Positions 7,669-16,593 of a stretch of 64,000 nt of DNA are shown in pieces. Positions within the stretch are counted from its first letter, which is position 1, and the number at the start of each line of letters is the position of its first letter. The notes below the pieces were generated by a model, which did no database searches, had not been told where the DNA came from, and worked only from the letters and a program-made list of their open reading frames with translations. The stretch lies in assembly GCF_004766045.1 (NCBI RefSeq), contig NZ_SPQQ01000005.1, positions 186,001 through 250,000 of the forward strand. Direction: 5' to 3'. The stretch is from Desulfosporosinus fructosivorans (lineage in GTDB: Bacteria > Bacillota > Desulfitobacteriia > Desulfitobacteriales > Desulfitobacteriaceae). Both the position numbers and the translations under genes were made by a program.

Positions 7669-9045
7669 ATGGGTAAAGAATTGCTAATGAAGGTGTTGAA
7701 TCACGAGGATACTAACGGACAGCTTCCATGGATTCCTTTCGCGGGTGTCCATGCAGGAAAGCTAAAAGGTTATTCAGGAAGAGAAGTCTTAACTGATTCC
7801 GCCAAATTGATCGAATCTCTGCGTGAAGTATACAAGCTTTATGAACCGGACGGTATGCCAATTTCATTTGACCTGCAACTAGAAGCCGAAATTCTTGGTT
7901 GCGAGCTAATGTGGGCTGATTACAACCCCCCCTGTGTTGTGTCTCACCTGTTCGACAAAGAAAAAGGGATTCCCTGCAAATGCAAATTCCCGACTCCGGA
8001 ATCCGGACGGATACCCGTTGTCTTGGAAGCAATGCGCGTGATGAAAGAAGAAATTGGCGATAAAACCGTGCTTTACGGGTTGATCTGTGGACCATTGACA
8101 CTCGCCTCGCATCTTCGCGGAAGCGACTTTTTTAAAGATATTAGAAAAGATCCTGATTACGTCGTACAGCTCACGTCCTTTTGTGCCGAGTATGCGCAGA
8201 AAATGGCCGACTTATATATTGAAGCTGGCATGGATGTGATCGCTGTTGTCGACCCGTTGGTCAGCCAGATTTCTCCGAAGGTCTTTGCCAATCTGATGCA
8301 CGAGCCGTTCAAAGCTGTCTTTGACTATATCCGTTTGAAAGGTGTAAAGTCTTCCTTCTTTGTGTGCGGGAATGCTTCTTACCAAATAGAAGTGATGTGC
8401 GAGACTCATCCGGATTCCATGGCTGTCGACGAAAACGTCGATATGGTTGCCGCCAAAGCGATTACGGATCGGTATAACATTGCGCTGAGTGGCAACATTC
8501 CGCTTACAACCACCATGCTTTTCGGTACCCAACAGGATAATATCAAGGGCGTTCTGGATTTGATCGATAGCATCGACAACAAACACAACCTCATTATCAG
8601 TCCCGGCTGTGATATGCCCTATGATGTGCCTCTGGAAAACACAGTTGCCTGTGCTTTGGCTGTCCATCATCCGGATGACGCCCGTGCCATGGTTGTCAAC
8701 TATTCCGCAAGCGAGTTTGACCAGATTGAAATCGAGATTCCCAATTACGCAGGCATGGATAAAGTGTATATCGAACTGTTCACACTGGATCCGGAACAAT
8801 GTGCCGCCTGCACTTATATGGTGAAAAGTGTCACCGATATTTTTGATGAGATTAAAGATATGGCTGACTATATTGTATATAAGTACTTTATCAAAGAGGA
8901 CATTGCCAGAACCGCTAAAATGGGACTGAAAAATCTTCCCACGATGTGCATTGACGGGGAAAGTGTGTACATTTCCATCATTCCCGATAGTGACGAATTA
9001 ATTGCCGAGATAACCAAACGCTACAATGCCAAGCATAACAAATGA
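7669..9045 (+). CDS. UroD-family corrinoid methyltransferase with C-terminal thioredoxin-like domain
   Basis: A 458-residue protein starting at the ATG behind AGGAGGATACAAA. Residues about 1-350 form a uroporphyrinogen-decarboxylase/MtaA-MtbA type barrel (LYGLICGPLTLASHL, VDPLVSQISPKVF, ALSGNIPLTT). Family members move methyl groups between a corrinoid protein and a thiol or other acceptor. The zinc region reads FFVCGN and later ISPGCDMP, so the two cysteines of the HxC...C motif are present but the histidine position is phenylalanine. Residues about 365-458 look like a thioredoxin fold with CAAC (C378, C381) and the cis-proline loop NLPTMCIDGE. Context beside mtmCB suggests it handles the methyl group from MtmC; the acceptor is unknown. 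Confidence 0.8.
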   Translation: MGKELLMKVLNHEDTNGQLPWIPFAGVHAGKLKGYSGREVLTDSAKLIESLREVYKLYEPDGMPISFDLQLEAEILGCELMWADYNPPCVVSHLFDKEKGIPCKCKFPTPESGRIPVVLEAMRVMKEEIGDKTVLYGLICGPLTLASHLRGSDFFKDIRKDPDYVVQLTSFCAEYAQKMADLYIEAGMDVIAVVDPLVSQISPKVFANLMHEPFKAVFDYIRLKGVKSSFFVCGNASYQIEVMCETHPDSMAVDENVDMVAAKAITDRYNIALSGNIPLTTTMLFGTQQDNIKGVLDLIDSIDNKHNLIISPGCDMPYDVPLENTVACALAVHHPDDARAMVVNYSASEFDQIEIEIPNYAGMDKVYIELFTLDPEQCAACTYMVKSVTDIFDEIKDMADYIVYKYFIKEDIARTAKMGLKNLPTMCIDGESVYISIIPDSDELIAEITKRYNAKHNK

Positions 9046-9102
9046 GAATGTGCCGATTTAAGGCATATGAAAGAAAATAACAAGTCATGATGCCCAGGAT
9101 AT

Positions 9103-9166
9103 TTTGCGTCAGACAAGGAGGTGTGTTCCCCTCATAGCGGGGCTATTAGGGGAACATGCCGACGCA
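9103..9166 (+). other. Structured leader-like element between the methyltransferase and GTPase genes
   Basis: An outer stem (TTTGCGTC with GACGCAg) encloses an inner 8-base perfect stem GTTCCCCT/AGGGGAAC, and AAGGAGG lies between the two left strands. It sits in the 204-base gap between two genes of one transcription unit. It does not show the conserved boxes of a cobalamin riboswitch. It could be an attenuator or a processing or stability element. Confidence 0.4.
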
Positions 9167-9249
9167 GTATGACACGAAATAGACGGGCAGACTGACTAGT
9201 TATTTCCTTGAATGTGCCTAGATATTAGAGATGGAAAGAATGATGCTTT

Positions 9250-10167
9250 ATGACACAACTTATCCTGCTTACAGGCTTTCTGGGTACGGGAAAAACCACG
9301 CTTATGGAGCGCTTGCTTCATTACTATAAGGATAGCCCTGTGGGGGTTATCGTCAATGAATTCGGTGAAATCAATATCGATGCCCGTTTGCTGGAAAAAG
9401 ACGGAATTATTATGCGTGAGTTATCCAACGGCTCAATATTCTGTGCCTGCATCAAAGAGAACTTCATCAAGGCTCTGATCGATATGTCGTCCCAAAACTT
9501 CGAATATCTGTTTATTGAAGCATCCGGACTGGCGGATCCCGGTAACATGCAGCAGATTCTGAAGACCATCGACCCATACACTGTTCATCCGTACCACTAT
9601 TCAGGTTCTATATGTATTCTGGACGGCGAAGCTTTTCTCGAATTGAAGGATCTTCTTCCGGCAGTAGGTCACCAGTTGACCCATGCGGGGGTTGTTCTTG
9701 TCAATAAAGAAGATCTGATTTCTTCCGCAATTAAGGCCGAAATCCAGGCTGAAGTACGGAAGGCCAATATCAATGCCCCTATATATTTTACCAGTTACTG
9801 CGATATCGATATCAATACATTAGTCATGAATTTGCAGCCCTCAAAATTGGCAAGCCGTGACAGCACCAATACGCCGGAAAACAGGCCGCAGACATTTATC
9901 ATCAAGGTTCTGCCATCTGTAACAATGCAAGAACTTCAGGGTTTTCTAAATTTCATTGCGCCCATTACTTATCGTATGAAAGGTTTTGTAACCGTGGGAG
10001 ATACCAATTATTCTGTTAGTGGTGTGCGCTCTCATCTGATGATCATGCCCTGGACCAGAGATATTCCATCTTCCGAAATAGTACTTATTTCCGCTGTTGG
10101 GATAGGCTTGACCGGGGCCATAGCTAACGCGATAAAAATGAATGCCCCCAAATCAATAAAGCTATGA
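9250..10167 (+). CDS. COG0523 (CobW/ZNG1-like) GTPase, putative metallochaperone
   Basis: A 305-residue G3E-family GTPase. The P-loop GFLGTGKTTLMERLL is at the N-terminus, followed by EFGEINIDARLL, the metal-region motif SIFCACIK in place of the usual CxCC, the Walker B-like EASGLADP and the guanine-specificity motif NKED. A C-terminal CobW_C-like region is present (about residues 215-290). Such proteins deliver zinc or cobalt to client enzymes. The neighbours are a probably zinc-dependent UroD-type methyltransferase and corrinoid proteins, so metal insertion into one of these is the natural inference, but the client is unproven. The downstream strong hairpin at 10354 ends the unit. Confidence 0.8.
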   Translation: MTQLILLTGFLGTGKTTLMERLLHYYKDSPVGVIVNEFGEINIDARLLEKDGIIMRELSNGSIFCACIKENFIKALIDMSSQNFEYLFIEASGLADPGNMQQILKTIDPYTVHPYHYSGSICILDGEAFLELKDLLPAVGHQLTHAGVVLVNKEDLISSAIKAEIQAEVRKANINAPIYFTSYCDIDINTLVMNLQPSKLASRDSTNTPENRPQTFIIKVLPSVTMQELQGFLNFIAPITYRMKGFVTVGDTNYSVSGVRSHLMIMPWTRDIPSSEIVLISAVGIGLTGAIANAIKMNAPKSIKL

Positions 10168-10297
10168 TGAAATATGCATATACATCGCCCACTGCCCATA
10201 TTGCAGGCAACTTAAACATAACTACTTGGTACATCTTCTTGCTATTTGAATCCAAGAATTTGACCGTAACCGTTCCATCTGCATTGTTAATGGTCAT
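10124..10297 (-). CDS. Possible small membrane protein, antiparallel to the end of the GTPase gene
   Basis: A 57-codon frame begins at an ATG with GGGAGA 8 bases upstream and overlaps the last 44 bases of the GTPase gene on the other strand. It has a polar N-terminus (MTINNADGTVTVKFLDS) and one hydrophobic segment (VGDVYAYFIIALLIWG). I do not recognise it. The clear ribosome binding site supports it; the overlap and short length speak against it. It could be the remaining N-terminus of a longer disrupted gene. Confidence 0.25.
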   Translation of the reverse strand: MTINNADGTVTVKFLDSNSKKMYQVVMFKLPAIWAVGDVYAYFIIALLIWGHSFLSR

Positions 10298-10353
10298 GAA
10301 TTATCTCCCATCCGGCACTCCTTTCTCTTTAGAGATTTCACAGTCTTCAGTTT

Positions 10354-10416
10354 AAAAATTGCCGGTTTTGAGATGGACTAATCTAGATTAGCCAGACCTC
10401 AAAACCGGCAATTTTT
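10354..10416. terminator. Strong bidirectional terminator
   Basis: A 19-base perfect inverted repeat (AAAAATTGCCGGTTTTGAG and its complement, ending in a T run) with a smaller palindrome CTAATCTAGATTAG in the loop. It closes the rightward methyltransferase-GTPase unit and, read leftward, also the transposon-remnant side. Confidence 0.8.
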
Positions 10417-10452
10417 AATCATCTCCTCGGACACAGTCTCCTCAACATCCTT

Positions 10453-10686
10453 TCATTGACGGGCCGGTTCCTTCCCCAGTTCCGCCGGCACTGTCTCCGC
10501 CAACTGGGTTTGGCTGTCACCACAGCACGCTTTGACCTGCCGGACCGCTTCCGCTACCTGATCCTCATAGTGATGTTGTTTCAATAGTTCTGCCGCAATC
10601 TTTTGGCCCAGTTTATCCTGAAGGCTTTGATCCAGGCTCTCCTGCATGATCCTTGTGGAGGGTATCACTTTGCCTTTATCGTGCAT
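10453..10686 (-). CDS. Hypothetical protein, possibly a fragment
   Basis: A 77-codon frame, polar and helical in character, with no hydrophobic segment (QDKLGQKIAAELLKQHHYED, then AVRQVKACCGD). I do not recognise the family. It lies directly downstream of the truncated IS3 orfB and could be the tail of a gene cut by that insertion, because no good ribosome binding site precedes its ATG. Confidence 0.3.
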   Translation of the reverse strand: MHDKGKVIPSTRIMQESLDQSLQDKLGQKIAAELLKQHHYEDQVAEAVRQVKACCGDSQTQLAETVPAELGKEPARQ

Positions 10687-10716
10687 ATTGAATCATTTGT
10701 ACTTTTTCAAATACTC

Positions 10717-10812
10717 TTACCCATCGTAAAAACCGCTCCGTGAGACGTAGAATACCTGGCACATCTTCTCAACCGGATACACGGTTCTAAGTTCCTTTAT
10801 CATCTGGAACAT
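10717..10812 (-). pseudogene. Truncated IS3-family transposase orfB (first 31 codons)
   Basis: The ATG at 10810-10812 overlaps the stop of orfA (TAATG), the usual IS3 junction. The 31 residues (MFQMIKELRTVYPVEKMCQV, then FYVSRSGFYDG) match the start of IS3 orfB, including the SRSGFY signature. A stop then ends it, and the whole DDE catalytic domain is gone. The element cannot move by itself. Confidence 0.75.
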
Positions 10813-11102
10813 TACTTCCGGTTGTCTTTGGCGAAGATGGCCGTGGCTTTTTTTAAGATATCTATTGTAAGCTCATGATCTGCAAGTTTCTTGTCTTTGG
10901 CTTTTATCTCCGCTTGCAGCTCAGCAATGATTACTTTATCTGGATTTTCACGTATCTTGCTTTCTCCAGTCCATTTCCGTACGGTCTGCTGACTGATTCC
11001 AAAATCAGTCACAATACTCCCTACAGAACGCTTTTCTTCACGTACCAAACGAACTATATCTGCCTTGAATTCTTTATCATAACGTTTCCCGTTGTTTGAC
11101 AT
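10812..11102 (-). CDS. IS3-family transposase orfA
   Basis: A 96-residue protein with the helix-turn-helix of IS3 orfA: RYDKEFKADIVRLVREEKRS, VTDFGISQQTVRKW, then a leucine-rich coiled coil (IIAELQAEIKAKDKKLADHE) and TIDILKKATAIFAK, the region where frameshifting into orfB normally occurs. orfA is intact, but its orfB partner is cut off after 31 codons. The element is therefore a remnant. No clear terminal inverted repeats were seen. Confidence 0.85.
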   Translation of the reverse strand: MSNNGKRYDKEFKADIVRLVREEKRSVGSIVTDFGISQQTVRKWTGESKIRENPDKVIIAELQAEIKAKDKKLADHELTIDILKKATAIFAKDNRK

Positions 11103-11188
11103 AATTTTCGCCCCCTACAGGTTTATTTTACACTAACTTCCCTGTGTCCGGCGAATCGGGTATACGTCATTCTATATTTTCTAGTGAG

Positions 11189-11749
11189 TCACCATACCAA
11201 ATCGTTTATCTTATTTTTGACTGGAACTATTTCTAAATACATCATTGTTTTCTTTATGTCTCTATTTCCTAATAGCTCATTCACATCATTGATAGCTAGT
11301 CCGTTCATTAAACAATGGAGTGCATAACTATGCCTGAAGCTTGATGGATGACTTCTATCATCAATGAAGTCTGCCTTTTTGCAGGCTTTTTTTACATAAT
11401 TGAAAGCAGTTCTGCTTGTAAATGGAAACAACGGCCAGTTCAATGGAATAGCATGTGAATTGATAAATCTTTTTAACTCTTCTAAGAAATCTTTCTGCAA
11501 AGGTATCTCTCTATTATGATTTGTATCTTTACGGCGCTTACGCGTATTTATAACTACTACACTTTTGGCGTAATCAATATCCTTAGGGGTTACACCTAAA
11601 GCTTCAGAAACCCTCGCTCCAGTCCGCCACAGAAACTTACAGAAGATGTATAACTCTGGATCAGATTGTACAGCAGTAAGAATACGATCAACTTCGCCTT
11701 TAAAAAAATAGTGTGGATTTGCTTCTTTCATACAAGAGGGCATTTGCAT
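11189..11749 (-). CDS. Compact tyrosine recombinase (integrase catalytic domain only)
   Basis: A 186-residue protein comprising only the catalytic half of a phage-type integrase. Visible residues are the first arginine in WRTGARVSEALG, the HxxR box in HPSSFRHSYALH and the tyrosine in KKTMMYLE. The second histidine position, normally in LGH, reads LLGNRD, so it is asparagine. The N-terminal SAM-like core-binding domain is absent. A separate integrase-type SAM domain is fused to another protein 0.75 kb away (12503), so the recombinase may have been broken apart. Activity is uncertain. The ATG at 11749 has no strong ribosome binding site. Confidence 0.8.
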   Translation of the reverse strand: MQMPSCMKEANPHYFFKGEVDRILTAVQSDPELYIFCKFLWRTGARVSEALGVTPKDIDYAKSVVVINTRKRRKDTNHNREIPLQKDFLEELKRFINSHAIPLNWPLFPFTSRTAFNYVKKACKKADFIDDRSHPSSFRHSYALHCLMNGLAINDVNELLGNRDIKKTMMYLEIVPVKNKINDLVW

Positions 11750-12502
11750 CTATACCTTTCTTAAAAAGAATTCTATTTAAGAAAATATTAACATATATTT
11801 CATGTAATTACAACAAATTTCCACATAGAATTTACGGATACTATGTGAAATTGAGTCTATTTTTCAAAACAGGTAGGAGGATTGGTCATGTAACTTATGA
11901 TCGAATGGTCTTCATAATTGTGTCGTAAGTAGTTTAATTAGGTATTTTTATATCCGCAAAAAGGACGACATAAAAATACCCACTAATTCGAAAATCTCCA
12001 AATATAGTGGATATATCTACTCTGTATTTTTCTGTCGCCGGACAGATATAGCTTGATTTTGCCAGCATCAAGTATTGGCATTAACTAAGTTGCTCGGTCA
12101 TTGGTTCACTCATAACCAACTCTAAACCAACTCTAAACTCAGCCTCAAGGAGCCTCTGTAAGGCTTTAACGTATGATCATCTAATCCATAGAAACCATGA
12201 CGATTGGCCTTAGTACGTGCATTAGGGACATTTTACTAATGAGACACTTTTTATACAATTCGAAAGTGATTGCTGACCGATTAGACGATTAAGATAAGAC
12301 TTGCTCAACAAAGATTTAACCTATTTACTTAGAGTCACTTCTGTTGTCATAACAACTATGCGCTAAAATACTCTTTAATGCATAGTTATTATTTATTATA
12401 TTACTATATATAATAGCGTTATCATCTTTACTTTACTTCTTGCTCCTTGACTTGTTGCACTTTACTATATTCATTCTATTTAATTCACGGAGGTTAGGTT
12501 TG
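11750..12502. other. Gene-free AT-rich region with one long hairpin
   Basis: No coding region is supported here. An inverted repeat GGTATTTTTAT...ATAAAAATACC occupies 11941-11980 and could be a terminator or a site of the nearby recombinase. A short tandem (AACCAACTCTA) occurs near 12116-12136. Confidence 0.5.
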
Positions 12503-13468
12503 ATGAAAGATAACAATGGATCAACTTCTTCCACCCTTCCCAATTTTGCTCAAGATTTCATAAATCACCTTGCTGTCATTAATAAGTCAAGAAATACTCA
12601 ATATGCCTATACCCATGAACTTAGATTGTTCTTTCAATTCCTATGCGATTCTATGCCTACCTTCCCCTCTTCTCCTGAAGGCATAGATGCCTTTGCCCTC
12701 TTGGAATCTTTCGCTGCTCCCATTATTAAGCAAATAATCAAAACTGAGCAAATACCCACTAGGGATGGTTTTAATATTCTTATTAACTTTATAGCATTAA
12801 TGGCCTCAAGGACACCAAGAAGGATAAACCATCGTACTCAACCGCTAGTTGACATAAGTGAAATTATGATGGAAATGAATCTTTCAACAAAAGAACGTTG
12901 GCTAAACTTAACCTCGAGGATGATAGCTGATGGTAAGTTACCACCTGAATCTCTTCAGAAACAAGATTTAAATTATGATAAACTTCGCGAATTCTTTAAG
13001 TCCAAACGATACACTATGACTGTTAATCAAAATTACAAAATAAAACAGCTACTTGATTCCATCGATATCCTAATACCATTATTGGCAGAACGAAAGTGGT
13101 CTTTACTTATCAGTAAAGACATGACAACCACGATGCCTGAACTTGGTGGATTCATTTGTTCTGATAACCCTGTTGCTTTGGTTTCTTTAGATCCACTTCC
13201 TCCAATTTATTCACCCGGATTTGGTATGCTGAGAACTGAAGTTACTATCCCATTATCTAAAAATGTTACACTCGTAGGCCGTTTTGAGGGAAAAGGAACT
13301 GTAACAGTTATATCTGTAAAAGGGATGGCTGCAATTAATAGCAGAACTGGCATGTACGCAGATCGTTTTATATATCACTCTAACCAAAACTTTATACATG
13401 TAAACCAGCAGCAGGGAATTAGTAACGCAACCGATTTTCTCAAATATTGTAAACTTAATTCAGAATAA
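12503..13468 (+). CDS. DUF4238 protein carrying an integrase-type SAM-like N-terminus
   Basis: A 321-residue protein; I start it at the ATG at 12503, behind GGAGG, rather than the upstream in-frame ATG at 12440. Residues about 10-70 (FAQDFINHLAVINKSRNTQY, then AYTHELRLFFQFL) look like the SAM-like core-binding domain of tyrosine recombinases. The rest resembles DUF4238: MASRTPRRI, then a tryptophan-containing strand AERKWSLLISKD and GGFICSDNPVAL, followed by PLSKNVTL. DUF4238 function is not known. The chimera lies in a mobile-DNA region next to an integrase that lacks exactly this N-terminal domain, so a fusion by recombination is likely. Confidence 0.65.
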   Translation: MKDNNGSTSSTLPNFAQDFINHLAVINKSRNTQYAYTHELRLFFQFLCDSMPTFPSSPEGIDAFALLESFAAPIIKQIIKTEQIPTRDGFNILINFIALMASRTPRRINHRTQPLVDISEIMMEMNLSTKERWLNLTSRMIADGKLPPESLQKQDLNYDKLREFFKSKRYTMTVNQNYKIKQLLDSIDILIPLLAERKWSLLISKDMTTTMPELGGFICSDNPVALVSLDPLPPIYSPGFGMLRTEVTIPLSKNVTLVGRFEGKGTVTVISVKGMAAINSRTGMYADRFIYHSNQNFIHVNQQQGISNATDFLKYCKLNSE

Positions 13469-13907
13469 TTATCAGACTTTGTTCTTCTCAACCCACCCAG
13501 AAAATCACTTAACTACCCCAGATCTCTTTACCAAGCCGGTACACCCTTCCCCTTCTTCGAATGATCCGGCGACAATTTGCCTCAGTGCAAATTCATATTT
13601 CTGGATAAATACGCAACAACGTTATAAATACAAAGTAAACTAAATGCTAAATTCGACGCCCACAGCACCCTTATCACGCTCAACTGGCTTTTCAAATTCC
13701 TTTTTGCGGCATGAATTAAATAGATACAAAGTAAGCCAACTCCGACCAGCTTATAATAATGAAGAGCATCATGGCCAACAAAGTAATCTGCTATTGGATT
13801 TCCTTCTAACTCAAAGAGTTTGGAAATGCAGTCAGTTATAGTTGGACATTCAACAAAAGGTTTTATTCTATCTTTTGTCTTATAATGGTCTTCGTGAACC
13901 TTAATAT
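13469..13907. other. Gene-free region with degenerate repeat
   Basis: No convincing gene. The stretch near 13486-13570 (ACCCACCCAGAAAATCAC, later CTTCGAATGATC) is recognisably related to 29724-29800, so both places hold a decayed copy of the same dispersed sequence. Confidence 0.4.
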
Positions 13908-14117
13908 TTATTCTGTCTTATAGTGTTCTTTGAGAAATTGGCGAACTTGCTTCTCGATTTGTTTAAAATCATCATAAGTTATATTAAACTTACTAAATAG
14001 TTCATCCATTGAAACCGATTGTGTATTAATCCCATATCTCGAACTTATAATTAATTTTTGCTTATCGTTTAAGTTACAGTGTTCAATTGCATATATAACT
14101 TGGTTTTTATTATACAT
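13908..14117 (-). CDS. Small sigma-70 region 4-like protein
   Basis: A 69-residue protein with the layout of a lone sigma region 4: KQKLIISSRYGIN, a loop, SMDELFSKFNITYDDFKQIE and KQVRQFLKEHY. The pattern matches the VRFGI...TLDEIG...R...IEKKAL string of sigma factors, although the promoter-recognition helix is degenerate. A paralogue of similar length lies at 28081. It starts 14 bases after the lipoprotein gene and is probably co-transcribed with it. A regulatory or promoter-binding role is inference. Confidence 0.55.
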   Translation of the reverse strand: MYNKNQVIYAIEHCNLNDKQKLIISSRYGINTQSVSMDELFSKFNITYDDFKQIEKQVRQFLKEHYKTE

Positions 14118-14131
14118 AATCCGAACTCCTC

Positions 14132-14590
14132 TTACAGTTTCTCGAATTGGATTTCATCAATTAACCATTTGCCATTTTCAAATTGAATAGAGTATATGAT
14201 TTTCGAACGAAATTCTCGAACTACTTGGTTTATATCTTCAATTTTTCTATAAGTAATAAATTCTATGCTAGGGCTTTCGGTATCTATTTTATCGAATTTC
14301 TCGACCCATCCACTGGATACTACATGAAATTTTTGAACAAAATCAACATCCGATGCAGTACCAAAGTACAATTTTCTAGCTTTCTCTGTAAAATATTTTT
14401 CTCCTTCAGAACCTTCGTAAGTCTTCCATGAAAAATTGTTAGAAGCATCAATTGATTCTTTAGTAATCATCACTAAATATTCCTCTGAAGGATGAGTCTG
14501 AGAAACTCTAAGACATCCAAAATTAGAAGTTAACAATAGAAGTATCAAAAAATATACACAAGTGTACTTGATTTTATATACCATACCCAC
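14132..14590 (-). CDS. Predicted lipoprotein of unknown function
   Basis: The 152-residue protein has an N-terminal signal sequence (KYTCVYFLILLLLTSNFGC) that ends in a lipobox-like LTSNFGC, so it is probably anchored outside the membrane. The mature part is mixed alpha/beta with no cysteine pairs or catalytic motif I recognise; the end (YSIQFENGKWLIDEIQFE) suggests an NTF2-like or DUF4829-like fold, but this is a guess. It is followed by the small sigma-like gene. Confidence 0.6.
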   Translation of the reverse strand: MGMVYKIKYTCVYFLILLLLTSNFGCLRVSQTHPSEEYLVMITKESIDASNNFSWKTYEGSEGEKYFTEKARKLYFGTASDVDFVQKFHVVSSGWVEKFDKIDTESPSIEFITYRKIEDINQVVREFRSKIIYSIQFENGKWLIDEIQFEKL

Positions 14591-16065
14591 CCTCCATAAG
14601 TTAAATAGACTCTCGGCATTCGTCGAGGTAGTTAGGACAAGGGTTTCCTTGAACCAACCTTATGGCATTCCTTCCTCTTTTAGTGGGAGGACTTTTACTT
14701 TTCATCAAGTTTAACTGGTAATTCGCGAGTGATAAAAAGTATCTTAATTTTCCCGATACGTCTAAAAGAACTTGACATTTCTAAAACGTCCCATGATCGC
14801 GTAATGAGGAGTTTATTCCTTTGATTACAAAATTTAGGGTTGATTATTTGAAACCTTATACTGATTTTTTCATGAACTCTATCAGGGTTCCGTCATTCTT
14901 CGTCTCCGCCAATAATATTCCGGTGGGATCTTCGTCATTGTCAATAAAGACTGGCCTTTGGTCGTAAAATTCTGGCGAAACGATTTGTCTTATATTACCA
15001 CACTGCTTCAGTATGGCTATGAGCTAAAGGCCCTGAACCCCGTGATCCGGCTTCTATGCTTCGTTCCTATCTTCTCTTTCTCATGACGAAACCTGAAATC
15101 GGTCTTACAGAATAGATTAAATGAGACGGATGTGTCAACACATGGATGCTTGGTATTTTCACCAAAAGGAGAGCTTTGATGAACTTAAATCATTAAAGCT
15201 CCCCCAAGCAGGCTAACGGCCTCTTTTAATAAAGTGATGCTGTGACGCTTGTTTGCTCTGTCAATCAATTTTTAAAAACCATAGCACATTTACCGCATTT
15301 CACATTTGATATGAGTCAATTTCCAGTTATTTTTTGGCAATTTGCTCATTCCATCAACGAAATTCCGAGACGCTATGTTAGTCAGATTATTAAAAAACAA
15401 AACAATGGTCACGAGCTTAATTTTAAGGCACAAGTTTTTCTATTGCGGGGTATCGTCAACATTCTATATTAAATAACGCGAGACATATTCTGGAAGCTCA
15501 TGGTTGTTTTTTTAATTTTAAAACATTATACCAATAACTTAAGTATACTGACAGTTTCGCTGGCTTACCTGGTTGAGTCGTCTGTTTCTATCTTTCTTGT
15601 CCTGATTGGCAATTGTATAGAAGCTGATAGAAGCCCGTTTTGGTGTCATGTTTGAATCGCGGACTCGTAGTCGTAGGTCACCGTATTGCCATCGTGATCG
15701 TCGCGGTAATCTCAGGTTCTTGTAGTCGCGATCACAAGCGTACTTACCGCAATTTGTAATCAAGTTGCGGCACTATCGGCACAAATTGGTGCCCACGATG
15801 CTTGGTAGGAAGCTAAGGTCTATCGAGAAAATGTGGCTACTGAGAGAAAAAAATGAGAAACAGCCTTGGTAGAAGAGTTTTTGAAGCCTATTAAACCGGC
15901 TTGTTTCCCCTTTGGTATTAAGTTTTTAGTGTTATAATATAACCCTCTGGGTTTCTTAAGGACAGTAAAACAATTAAACCGTTACGCCGTCTCGCCGTAT
16001 TGATGAGCTTCTGGTTCTAGTGATGCCCGTTTAAACAGTGTTTTCTTTAATTTTAATAAAGTTAG
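14591..16065. pseudogene. Decayed region with probable transposase remnant
   Basis: No intact gene in 1.5 kb. On the + strand around 14875-15080 a frame with one internal stop reads NKDWPLVVKFWRNDLSYITT and LLQYGYELKALNP, which looks like part of a transposase of unknown family. A 76-codon frame at 15242-15472 has no ribosome binding site and no recognisable motif. The minus-strand stretch 15539-15763 is arginine-rich in all readings and probably not coding. Confidence 0.35.
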
Positions 16066-16593
16066 TTATTCATATGTATCATCAACATATTGTTTTGCAC
16101 TATAGCACGTATTAGACCAGTAGCTAGGAATAATGTTTGATGGAAAATATGCCTTAAAATAATTCTTGCTGCGATAGTAGCCCCAAGATAATTCTCTGTC
16201 GAAATATGTTGGTGTTACTAAGGTTTTACTATTATCGGAATAAACTGTAGTTTGAACTTTTTCATTTGACCAACTTGATCCGACAGCTGACATATACTGT
16301 TCCGTTTCTTGAATAGATGCAGAAATCCATGTATTTGCGGACGTAATTTTACCTGAATAATAAATAGCATCGTTGGAAGAATTTATAGCTATAAATGACC
16401 CAGCAATATTAGCTCCTACGGCATTTGGAGATATCTCCTCTTTTCCAGGGTTAGTATTATTTAGAGTTGGTGTTTTCTCTGAAGTAACAGAATCTTCTTG
16501 AATAGGCATTTTTTCTGAAGCAGAAACTATTATTACATTGCTAACTAAAAGAGTGAAGGTCATAAGTATAATAATTAACCTTGTCTTTTTCAT
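16066..16593 (-). CDS. Secreted protein of unknown function
   Basis: A 175-residue protein with a typical signal peptide (MKKTRLIIILMTFTLLVSNV, cleavage likely after VSASE). A Thr/Pro/Asn-rich linker follows (residues 30-55), then a domain rich in Ser, Tyr and Trp. Its C-terminus resembles small lactococcin-972-like or cell-wall associated proteins only loosely (YYRSKNYFKAYFPSN, two cysteines are not paired: one is visible). A GGGGA-type ribosome binding site precedes the ATG. I do not recognise the family. Confidence 0.55.
   Translation of the reverse strand: MKKTRLIIILMTFTLLVSNVIIVSASEKMPIQEDSVTSEKTPTLNNTNPGKEEISPNAVGANIAGSFIAINSSNDAIYYSGKITSANTWISASIQETEQYMSAVGSSWSNEKVQTTVYSDNSKTLVTPTYFDRELSWGYYRSKNYFKAYFPSNIIPSYWSNTCYSAKQYVDDTYE

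Noticed and set aside
9103..9166. Cobalamin riboswitch between the methyltransferase and GTPase genes
   Set aside because: The conserved B12-box elements were not seen and the element lies within an operon; only the nested stems are supported.
10164..10355. 63-codon frame on the + strand directly after the GTPase gene
   Set aside because: No ribosome binding site; composition unlike coding; a better small frame lies on the other strand.
15242..15472. 76-codon frame on the + strand
   Set aside because: No ribosome binding site or recognisable motif, in a decayed region.
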